Assembly: GCF_016862455.1 (NCBI RefSeq)
Contig: NZ_BOMZ01000036.1
Span: forward strand, 100,596 to 164,595
DNA length: 64,000 nt
DNA from: Actinoplanes utahensis
GTDB lineage: Bacteria; Actinomycetota; Actinomycetes; Mycobacteriales; Micromonosporaceae
Direction of reading: 5' to 3'
The notes beneath the pieces were generated by a model that was not told the origin of the DNA, did no database searches, and saw only the letters and a list, made by a program, of their open reading frames with translations. The position numbers and the translations under genes are program-made. Every line of letters begins with the position of its first letter. The stretch's first letter is position 1. Below are positions 58,256-64,000 of this stretch, one piece after another.

Positions 58256-59356
58256 ATGAGTGGCTCAGGTACGACACCGGGTTCGTCACCTGATCCTTCG
58301 TGGGGGCCGCTGGCCGACGATCTGGTGGCGCTGGCGCAGACCGCGGACGACGACGCCATCGTGGACGTGTTGCTCGCCCGGATCACGGCGCGAGCGGCCG
58401 AGGTGGTGGCCGGTGTCGACTACGCGTCGATCACCGCGTGGCGGGGTGCCGGTTACACGACGGTGGCGACCAGCGACGACCTGGCCCGGGCGGTGGACGA
58501 TGCCCAGCATGCCGAGGCGGCCGGGCCGTGTGTGCAGGCCGAGCAGACGGCCACGCCGGTGACGGTGCCCGATATCGCGGCCATGACGATGTCGTGGCCG
58601 GGCTTCCACAAGGAGGCGGCCCGGCTGGGGTTGCAGGCGTCGGTGTCCGTGCCGTTGTTCGCCGGCGGCGGTGGCCCCGTCGGAGTGCTGAACCTGTACA
58701 CCCGGCAGGCCGCGGAGCTGGACACGCTGAGCGCCGGGGTGCGTCACGTCTTCGCCGTGGAGCGGGCACCGGCACGGGACTTCGCCGCCGATGGGGACGC
58801 CGGCACCCGGCAGTTGCTCCACGGGCTCGGGTGGGCGTTGCGGCTGCGGGTGGCCATTCAGCAGGCGGTCGGGATGCTGATGGCCGATACCGGCTGCGGT
58901 GCCGCGGACGGCGATCGCATGTTGCGGGACCGGGCCGCGACGGCCCGGGTGTCGCCGGCGGCGGCCGCGCTGCGGGTGATCGACGAGATGGAGCCCGGCA
59001 GCGGTCCGGGCGTACGGGTGACGATGGTTCGCCTGGGCGGCGACGTGCTGTGGGCGGCGGTCAGCGGCGAGCTGGCACGACCGTTGGACACCGCGGCGGC
59101 CGGGCAGTTGACCATGGTGCTCGACGAGCCGGTCTCGGTGGTGGAGCTCGACCTGTCCGGTCTGCGGTTCTGTGATGCCGCCGGGTTACGGCTCCTGCTC
59201 GACCTGCGGGAACGGGCCATCGCGGCCGGCCGAGGGCTGCGCCTGGCCGCCGTGTCGGTGGCGGTGCGCACCCTGCTGTCGCTCACCGAGACGGCGGCTG
59301 AGTTCGGTCATCCCCCGGCGTCCGAGTCGGCGGCCGACGGCGAACCGGTGGATTGA
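58256..59356 (+). CDS. GAF-ANTAR-STAS fusion protein
   Basis: 366 residues from ATG 58256. GAF about 20-165 (VAGVDYASITAWRGAG, AEAAGPCVQAEQTATPV, GLQASVSVPLFAGGG). ANTAR-like helices about 185-245: LRLRVAIQQAVGMLMADTG and MLRDRAATARVSPAAAALRVI. STAS about 262-355: VTMVRLGGDVLWAAVSGELA, SVVELDLSGLRFCDAAGLRL (the phosphoacceptor position is D/A instead of S in DAAG, so it may not be phosphorylated) and ALL-type ends. It joins an RNA-binding domain to a partner-switch module, so an HATPase protein could control antitermination. The 3' end overlaps the converging GAF-ANTAR-HATPase gene by 49 bases. Confidence 0.85.
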   Translation: MSGSGTTPGSSPDPSWGPLADDLVALAQTADDDAIVDVLLARITARAAEVVAGVDYASITAWRGAGYTTVATSDDLARAVDDAQHAEAAGPCVQAEQTATPVTVPDIAAMTMSWPGFHKEAARLGLQASVSVPLFAGGGGPVGVLNLYTRQAAELDTLSAGVRHVFAVERAPARDFAADGDAGTRQLLHGLGWALRLRVAIQQAVGMLMADTGCGAADGDRMLRDRAATARVSPAAAALRVIDEMEPGSGPGVRVTMVRLGGDVLWAAVSGELARPLDTAAAGQLTMVLDEPVSVVELDLSGLRFCDAAGLRLLLDLRERAIAAGRGLRLAAVSVAVRTLLSLTETAAEFGHPPASESAADGEPVD

Positions 59357-60459
59357 ACGGGCAGCGGCTGGTGCAGCAGCAGCCGCGTACCGCCCGTGGT
59401 GCTGGTGATCAGCATGTCCGGGCAGATCCGCCGGATCAGCCACAGACCGGTCTGCTGGTGATGGATGTGGGGCATGCCGGCCGGGATCTCGAAACCGGCG
59501 GGCAGGCCGGGACCGTCGTCGCTGATCTCGCACCACAGGCTGCCGTCGTGGCGCCACAGCCACAACCGGCCGCCCCGGGCGTGTTCCTGAGCGTTCGTGG
59601 CGGCCTCGTGGATGGCGAGCAGGAAACTGTCCAGCGTCGTGCCCGACAGTCCCGTGCCGCTCAGCCATTGCCGCACCAGGTCGCGGAGCGGCGCAAGCGA
59701 CGATGCCATGGTGATGGGCTGCACCAGCAGGGCCGACGCGGGACCGGTATTCCGGTGCTGGGTCGGCAGGTTGCGGACCAGTTCGGTGGCGGTGGCCGCC
59801 AGGTTCCGGTCGGTGCGCATGGCGTGCCGGCGCAACTCCTGAAGGGCGGCGGCGGTGTTCATGTCGAGCAGTTCGGCCAGGATGCCGCGGGCGCGTTCGA
59901 CGGCCACCCGGCCGATGAGGATCTGCTGCGACCGGGCGGCCAGCACCCTGCGGTAACCCGTGTCGCGCTTGACCAGCAGGCCGACGGTGGCCAGGTTCGC
60001 CAGCGCCTGCGCCAGACGCAACTGTTCGTCAGAGAACGGTCCGGGGCGGTGCCGCAGCACGCTGAACGTGCCGATGATCTCGCCGTGTATCCGCATCGGC
60101 ACGGCCGTGACGGACCGGAACCCGGCGGCGCCGGCCTGGACGGCGAACCCGGGCCATCGCGGGTCCGGATCCTCGAGATCGGGGTCGACCAGCGACTGCC
60201 CGGTGGCGAAACTCCAGTGCGACGGCGCGGACACCGTCTCGAACAGCTTCGCCTGCGGGGTGTACTGAGGGGCCACCGCCAGCAGCCGCAGCACGCCGCG
60301 CGCGTCGGCCAGCATGATCCCGGCGGCCTGTGCCGACAGCAGCTGCATGCCCCGCTCGCTCACCCAGTGCAGCAGAGCATCGGTATCCAGGTCGGCGACC
60401 AACGTGTCGGACACCTCGGCCAGTAGATCCATCATCGCCGGATCGTCAGCTGCGCTCAC
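59308..60459 (-). CDS. GAF-ANTAR-HATPase triple-domain protein
   Basis: 383 residues from GTG 60459, overlapping the previous gene end by 14 bases. GAF about 10-165 (AAGIMLADARGVLRLLA, FRSVTAVPMRIHGEIIGTF). ANTAR about 172-235: RSQQILIGRVAVERARGILA, DMNTAAALQELRRHAMRTDR and NLAATATELVRNLP. HATPase about 255-370: FLLAIHEAATNAQEHARGG (N-box), CEISDDGPGLP (D-x-G-x-G) and GLWLIRRICPD. Sensor, RNA-binding and nucleotide-binding domains in one chain are rare. It could make antitermination depend on ATP or on binding to a STAS partner such as the adjacent, converging 58256-59356 protein. Confidence 0.87.
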   Translation of the reverse strand: MSAADDPAMMDLLAEVSDTLVADLDTDALLHWVSERGMQLLSAQAAGIMLADARGVLRLLAVAPQYTPQAKLFETVSAPSHWSFATGQSLVDPDLEDPDPRWPGFAVQAGAAGFRSVTAVPMRIHGEIIGTFSVLRHRPGPFSDEQLRLAQALANLATVGLLVKRDTGYRRVLAARSQQILIGRVAVERARGILAELLDMNTAAALQELRRHAMRTDRNLAATATELVRNLPTQHRNTGPASALLVQPITMASSLAPLRDLVRQWLSGTGLSGTTLDSFLLAIHEAATNAQEHARGGRLWLWRHDGSLWCEISDDGPGLPAGFEIPAGMPHIHHQQTGLWLIRRICPDMLITSTTGGTRLLLHQPLPVQSTGSPSAADSDAGG

Positions 60460-61201
60460 CGGAACTCACCTGCCCTGTCCCTTCATCGTCCAGGTCGTTG
60501 AATCGCAGCCGCCGCGCCAGCACATCGGCGGCCACGTCGTCGAGTTCACGGCCGGTCGCGTACGCGTGGGCACGCAGCCGCGCCAGCGCGTCCTCGACCG
60601 AAACGCCGAGCTGCACACTGACCATCCCGGTCGCCTGGTGCACTGCCGCACGTGGCAGCAGGTACTCGCCGCGGCCGTCGGCGAACAGCGCCTCGTCGTC
60701 GCCGTCGGTCATCGTTTCGGCGAGCAGTAGTTCGGTGACCGCGTCCGCCATGATCAGCGCGTCCGTCATCGTCTGCTCGGTCAGTCCGCCCGCGGTGTCG
60801 CGGTACAGGTCCAGCACCCCGATCCGCGCGCCGTCCACACGCAGCGGCAGCGCGAACACCGCCCGGGCGCCCGCCAGCACCGCCGCCGGCGCGAACGCCG
60901 GCCACTGCCGCTGCCACACCGCCGCCCGCAGATCCTCGGCCAGCACCGGCATGGTCCCGGCGTACGCGTCGCGGCACGGCCCCTCACCGAGCAGGAACTG
61001 CAACTGCTCCACCCGGGCACTGACCGCGTCGCTGGCGTAACGCACTTCAGAAGTGTCCGGCGTCATCACCGTCACGCCCCCGCCACCGACCCCAGCGAGA
61101 GCGGGCAGGTAGGCGTCACAGAGGCCGTCCACGTCCGGGCCGTACATGGCCATCAGTTGCCGCACCCGGCCTCGGTGCTCGGTGTCATCCACATCGATCA
61201 C
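60446..61201 (-). CDS. GAF-ANTAR protein, second subgroup
   Basis: 251 residues from GTG 61201. The GAF domain has GGVTVMTPDTSEVRYASD, LLGEGPCRDAYAGTMPV and ALPLRVDGARIGVLDLYRDT. The ANTAR part is VHQATGMVSVQLGVSVEDAL, ARLRAHAYATGRELDD and VAADVLARRLRF. The C-terminal 16 codons overlap the start of the GAF-ANTAR-HATPase gene, so the two are translated together. The subgroup matches the 56178-56885 protein. The GPCRDA segment is shared with the GAF-HATPase proteins, which suggests the GAF domains were shuffled within the island. Confidence 0.92.
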   Translation of the reverse strand: MIDVDDTEHRGRVRQLMAMYGPDVDGLCDAYLPALAGVGGGGVTVMTPDTSEVRYASDAVSARVEQLQFLLGEGPCRDAYAGTMPVLAEDLRAAVWQRQWPAFAPAAVLAGARAVFALPLRVDGARIGVLDLYRDTAGGLTEQTMTDALIMADAVTELLLAETMTDGDDEALFADGRGEYLLPRAAVHQATGMVSVQLGVSVEDALARLRAHAYATGRELDDVAADVLARRLRFNDLDDEGTGQVSSGERS

Positions 61202-61438
61202 GGTCGGTCCCGGCCAAGCGCGAGCAACGGTCCATCACGAGATGACCCTCCGACCCTGCCCCGAGGCGTTCCGCCCGCTTTCGGGCCCAGCGCCGGAGAC
61301 TGCTGGTACCCCACCGAGCGCACCACTGGATCCGGCAGATACCCCATGAGCCTACGCCGACGGTGAGCAGGCGACCTTCTCGGGCGTTGCCGGGCTGCCC
61401 GCGGAACCTGCTCGCGGATCGGCTCCGCAAACGGTTGG

Positions 61439-61648
61439 TCAGTCGGGTCGGTAGACGCCGGTGTCACCGGACACCGCGCCCACGTCGTAGCCGCTGCGGT
61501 CGGCGGAGCCGCGTTCGTCGGTGGTCTCCGGTTCCGCGCTGCCGGTCGTCAGGGAAGCGCCCGGCTCGCGCAGCGACGCCTCGTACGCCGGTGTGCCGTC
61601 CGGTTCGTCTGTCGGGTGCCGGTCGGCACGCCGTCGGTCATCGGTCAT
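61439..61648 (-). CDS. Small acidic, likely disordered protein
   Basis: 69 residues from ATG 61648 (GGGGAAG 10 bases upstream). Rich in D, E, T, S, G and R with no predicted fold: DRRRADRHPTDEPDGTPAYE and SAEPETTDERGSADRSGYD. Such proteins are common in actinobacteria and often act on stress or membranes, but none is recognised here. Confidence comes from its ribosome site and codon pattern only. Confidence 0.5.
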   Translation of the reverse strand: MTDDRRRADRHPTDEPDGTPAYEASLREPGASLTTGSAEPETTDERGSADRSGYDVGAVSGDTGVYRPD

Positions 61649-61816
61649 GAGGCGCGACTTCCCCGGAGCCCGTCAGGTAAACGGCAACGGTCACCACCAA
61701 CGGCCGACGCCAGTGGGACCGATTGTTTGCGGTCGATGTACGGGGGTAGCCGTGCTCGACCCTTCGAGCACCGCACCAGTGGCGGCGATTCCGCAGGAAC
61801 CCGAGAAGAGGCAGCC

Positions 61817-61963
61817 ATGGAACCCATCGGCGATCCCGACGACGACACCGGCGACTTCGCCGAGGAACACCGGCTCACCGAAGTGACCGAGGCGGAGGCC
61901 GACGACGAGCCGGAAAGCCCTGATCGCTGGACGGGCGGCCTGAATCGGGAGGGGCCGCCCTGA
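61817..61963 (+). CDS. Small acidic protein, likely disordered
   Basis: 48 residues from ATG 61817, with AGAGG 5 bases upstream. Highly acidic (EPIGDPDDDTGDFAEEHRLT, EVTEAEADDEPESPDRW) and ending in WTGGLNREGPP. No known domain; charge and size suggest a disordered, DNA- or protein-masking role. It is 69 bases upstream of the DUF4383 gene and may share its transcript. Confidence 0.5.
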   Translation: MEPIGDPDDDTGDFAEEHRLTEVTEAEADDEPESPDRWTGGLNREGPP

Positions 61964-62032
61964 CCCAAAGGTCCCTCGTTACCGCCGATCCCGGCGGGAA
62001 GCCGGTGAACCCCCCTCGTGAAAGGACGTCAC

Positions 62033-62482
62033 ATGAGCACCTACGACAACGCCGGCGACACGGCGCGCAGCCCGGTCCGTACCGCCGCCCTGATCGTCGC
62101 CGCCACCTTCCTGCTCGTCGGGGTGGCAGGCTTCATCCCGGGGATCACCACCGATTACGGCGACATGACGTTCGCCGGCCACCACTCCGACGCGCACCTG
62201 CTCGGCATCTTCCAGGTGTCGATCCTGCACAACATCGTCCACCTGCTGTTCGGGGTGGCCGGCCTGGCCCTGGCCCGCAGCGTTCCCGGCGCCCGCGCCT
62301 ATCTGGTCGGCGGCGGGGCCGTCTACCTGCTGCTGTGGGTGTACGGCCTGGTCGTCGGCGAGAACTCCGCCGCCAACTTCGTGCCCGTCAACAACGCCGA
62401 CGACTGGCTCCACCTCGGTCTGGGGCTGGGGATGCTGGCGCTCGGGCTGCTGCTCACACGCCGGCGCACCACTCGGCACTGA
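62033..62482 (+). CDS. DUF4383 membrane protein
   Basis: 149 residues from ATG 62033 with AAAGGA 8 bases upstream. Four predicted helices: TAALIVAATFLLVGVAGFIPG, IVHLLFGVAGLALA, YLLLWVYGLVVG and LGLGMLALGLLLT. The family signature is visible in the first loop (TTDYGDMTFAGHHSDAHLLGIFQV, in parts TDYGDMTF, HHSDAHLLGIFQV) with NIVHLL in helix 2. DUF4383 proteins are widespread in actinobacteria and unknown in function. Reported contexts include stress-linked genes, and it is adjacent to the signalling island. Confidence 0.8.
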   Translation: MSTYDNAGDTARSPVRTAALIVAATFLLVGVAGFIPGITTDYGDMTFAGHHSDAHLLGIFQVSILHNIVHLLFGVAGLALARSVPGARAYLVGGGAVYLLLWVYGLVVGENSAANFVPVNNADDWLHLGLGLGMLALGLLLTRRRTTRH

Positions 62483-62822
62483 CCACATCACGGCGATGAC
62501 CTCGAACGTCGATCCGGCACGGACGGCCGCACCACACGCCGGGCAGGTGATGTGCGCCGACAGCGTCGGCCACACCCTGCTCACCATGGCGGTACCACCA
62601 GAGCAGCGTCGGGGTGACGCCGTCTCCCGCGTGCCGGCGCTGGGCCGGCATGCGTCGGACCGGGCCACCGGGATCCCGCTCAGTTCACGAACTTGCCCGC
62701 GGCCCGGCCGACCGCTGCGGAACTCTTTCGAGATGACCGCATCCATCCGGCGGAGTCCGATCGAAGTACAGGTGGTGGCTGTCGGAGCCACCATCCCGTA
62801 CCGATCGGAAAGAGGCTCGAAG
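62483..62822. other. Intergenic stretch without a supportable gene
   Basis: 340 bases between the DUF4383 and fasciclin genes. On the minus strand near 62587 an ATG opens a short CPxC-containing stretch (HITCPACGAAV), but the frame runs on antisense through the DUF4383 gene without a natural end. I see no promoter or repeat of note. Confidence 0.4.
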
Positions 62823-63476
62823 ATGAGGTTCACCCGTCTCGGCAAGCAGGCCGCCGCTGTAGCCACCGCCGCGATCGTCGCCTCCGCCCTGGGCGCCGCC
62901 CCCGCCCAGGCCACCGGCAAGAAGCCCCTCAAGACCAAGTCGCTGGCCGCGGTCCTGACCACGGACAAGCGCGGCTTCGACCACAACGGCCACGACTACG
63001 ACATCCTCACCGCGGCCGTGCAGGCGGTGCTGAAGGCCAAGCCGGGCAGCAAGGTCGCCGTGCTCGCCGACGGCAAGACCGCCCTGACCGTCTTCCTGCC
63101 CAACGACCGGGCCTTCCAGTTGCTCGTCCAGGACATCACCAAGTCCAGGAAGCTGCCGGGCGAGAAGGCGTCGTTCACCGCGGTCGCCGGCCTCGGCATC
63201 AACACCGTCGAGTCGGTGCTGCTCTACCACGTCGTGCCGGGCGCCACGATCACCAAGGCGGCCGCGCTGAAGTCCGACAACGCCAACCTGGCGACCGCGG
63301 CCGGCTCCAAGATCAAGGTCGATGTGTACGGGCCGCGCTGGCACCGGCAGATCGCCCTGATCGACGCGGACCGCAGCGACCGCAACCCGCGCGTCAACCG
63401 GGCCGACATCAACAAGGGCAACCGTCAGATCGCGCACGGCATCGACCGGGTCCTGCGCCCGATCGATCTCCCCTGA
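62823..63476 (+). CDS. Secreted fasciclin (FAS1) domain protein
   Basis: 217 residues from ATG 62823 with AGAGG 7 bases upstream. Signal peptide to about 29 (AAAVATAAIVASALGAAPAQA). The FAS1 domain follows, with FLPNDRAFQLLVQDI (H1-like box) and ESVLLYHVVPGATIT (YH-box and H2-like motif). It ends with IAHGIDRVLRP, the usual final strand. FAS1 proteins mediate adhesion between cells or to matrix. The domain is a single copy, and no LPxTG or lipobox anchor is seen. Confidence 0.88.
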   Translation: MRFTRLGKQAAAVATAAIVASALGAAPAQATGKKPLKTKSLAAVLTTDKRGFDHNGHDYDILTAAVQAVLKAKPGSKVAVLADGKTALTVFLPNDRAFQLLVQDITKSRKLPGEKASFTAVAGLGINTVESVLLYHVVPGATITKAAALKSDNANLATAAGSKIKVDVYGPRWHRQIALIDADRSDRNPRVNRADINKGNRQIAHGIDRVLRPIDLP

Positions 63477-63490
63477 TCCCAGTCCTCAGC

Positions 63491-63528
63491 ACGGCCCGGG
63501 CGTGCGGCGCAGCTCTCGCCCGGGCCGT
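63491..63528 (+). terminator. 12-bp hairpin terminator after the fasciclin gene
   Basis: ACGGCCCGGGCG (63491-63502) pairs with CGCCCGGGCCGT (63517-63528), loop of 14 bases, then CCCCTTTCC. Confidence 0.75.
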
Positions 63529-63576
63529 CCCCTTTCCGAAAGGCCCTCGGCCGCGGCCGGAGAGGGGTACGACAAA

Positions 63577-63604
63577 CGGTCCCTCTCGTGATCGAGAAGG
63601 ACCG
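63577..63604 (-). terminator. Hairpin terminator after the MerR gene
   Basis: CGGTCCCTCTCG (63577-63588), loop TGAT, CGAGAAGGACCG (63593-63604) with one mismatch. On the minus strand TTTGTCG follows, 15 bases past the MerR stop. Confidence 0.65.
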
Positions 63605-63618
63605 TCGGGCGATGGAGG

Positions 63619-63939
63619 TCAGGCCGCGTTCGCGTGCCGTCGACCCTGGTAGGCCTGGTTGAGCTGGAGAGCGTCCTCGAGTTGGTCCTCGAGGATGATG
63701 ATCCGGCAGGCTGCTTCCAGAGGAATGCCGCGGTCCACCATCTCCCGCGCCCGTACCGCCAGGCGCAGCTGATAGCGGGAGTAACGGCGATGCCCGCCGG
63801 CGGACCGGAACGGGGTGATCAGTTTCGCCTCGTCGAGGCGGCGCAGGAAGTGGGGCGAGGCGCCGGTGATCTCCGCGGCGCGGCCCATCGTGTAAGCGGG
63901 GAAATCCTCATCGTCGAACATGTCATCCGGTTGGGCCAT
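63619..63939 (-). CDS. Short MerR-family helix-turn-helix regulator
   Basis: 106 residues from ATG 63939 with GGAGGT 6 bases upstream. The MerR winged-helix region is clear: YTMGRAAEITGASPHFLRRL, AGGHRRYSRYQLRLAVRARE. The usual long dimerisation coiled-coil and C-terminal effector domain are absent; only a short helix (EAACRIIILEDQLEDALQL) follows. Such truncated MerR proteins occur in actinobacteria and may bind DNA as simple dimers or pair with another protein. Its target is unknown; the fasciclin gene converges with it. Confidence 0.85.
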   Translation of the reverse strand: MAQPDDMFDDEDFPAYTMGRAAEITGASPHFLRRLDEAKLITPFRSAGGHRRYSRYQLRLAVRAREMVDRGIPLEAACRIIILEDQLEDALQLNQAYQGRRHANAA

Positions 63940-63958
63940 ACAGGTACCTCCATGACGA

Positions 63959-63986
63959 GGGCCCCGGCGCGAAAGCGCCGGGGCCC
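63959..63986. terminator. Perfect 12-bp hairpin with GAAA loop
   Basis: GGGCCCCGGCGC (63959-63970), loop GAAA, GCGCCGGGGCCC (63975-63986). It is a stable GNRA-capped stem upstream of the MerR gene, most likely the terminator of the gene just outside the right edge. Confidence 0.7.
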
Positions 63987-64000
63987 AGGGTTACGGGTTC

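Noticed and set aside
62400..62587. CPxC zinc-ribbon small protein on the minus strand
   Set aside because: The stretch HITCPACGAAV looks plausible, but the frame has no natural end and continues antisense through the DUF4383 gene.
1..64000. tRNA, rRNA, insertion sequence or prophage genes
   Set aside because: I found no transposase, integrase, terminal inverted repeats or cloverleaf-like gene by reading; a dedicated search (tRNAscan, ISfinder) would be needed to exclude small ones.

Overview
The window is high-GC DNA (roughly 70% or more, with strongly GC-biased third codon positions). It has frequent GTG/TTG starts, long perfect-stem terminators, LytR-CpsA-Psr and GAF-ANTAR proteins, and secreted chitinases with small chitin-binding modules. 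Together these point to a filamentous actinobacterium, most likely Micromonosporaceae and Actinoplanes-like. This is inferred from composition and gene content; there is no rRNA or tRNA to confirm it.

Layout. 1-2.1 kb: the start of a secreted calcium-binding-repeat protein, a pseudokinase, and 0.6 kb of decayed sequence. 2.1-5.2 kb: a three-gene sugar-catabolic operon (Gfo/Idh oxidoreductase, DUF993 aldolase-like protein, sugar isomerase) behind a perfect LacI-type operator. 5.4-11.6 kb: a threonine aldolase, a very large WGR-DUF4132 protein, a heme oxygenase with a broken membrane-anchor gene in front, and a scrap of a FecCD iron permease. 11.7-15.9 kb: a type III restriction-modification pair whose Res subunit lacks the usual nuclease residues. 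16-28 kb: mixed chromosomal genes (DUF4236, excalibur protein, NB-ARC-like ATPase, flavin reductase, LCP protein, LysR/thiolase divergon, a large secreted protein).

27.9-28.2 kb is a gene-free stretch with six near-consensus DnaA boxes beside an AT-rich inverted repeat. It looks like a replication origin, but no dnaA or dnaN is present. 28.3-45.2 kb is a polysaccharide region: three GH18 chitinases (one membrane-anchored), a processive GT2 synthase fused to a degenerate EAL domain, pectate lyases PL1 and PL9, a GH16 glucanase with a ricin-type lectin, and several secreted Ig-like or carboxypeptidase-regulatory-domain proteins. Nearly every gene ends in a strong hairpin.

45.2-48.4 kb carries a WD40 protein, a small helical protein flanked by tandem repeats, a cold-shock gene with a terminator-like leader, and a PlsC acyltransferase. 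48.4-61.2 kb is a dense signalling island: nine GAF, ANTAR, HATPase and STAS proteins in at least five domain arrangements, including a GAF-ANTAR-HATPase and a GAF-ANTAR-STAS protein, plus an ANTAR gene remnant. Interspersed are likely output or stress genes: a fatty-acid desaturase, a hemerythrin-like protein and an Acg-type nitroreductase. I see no sigma factor and no stand-alone STAS antagonist. The island therefore looks like a hybrid of partner switching (HATPase/STAS) and RNA antitermination (ANTAR), and is the best candidate here for an undescribed system. The right end holds small acidic proteins, a DUF4383 membrane protein, a fasciclin-domain protein and a short MerR regulator.
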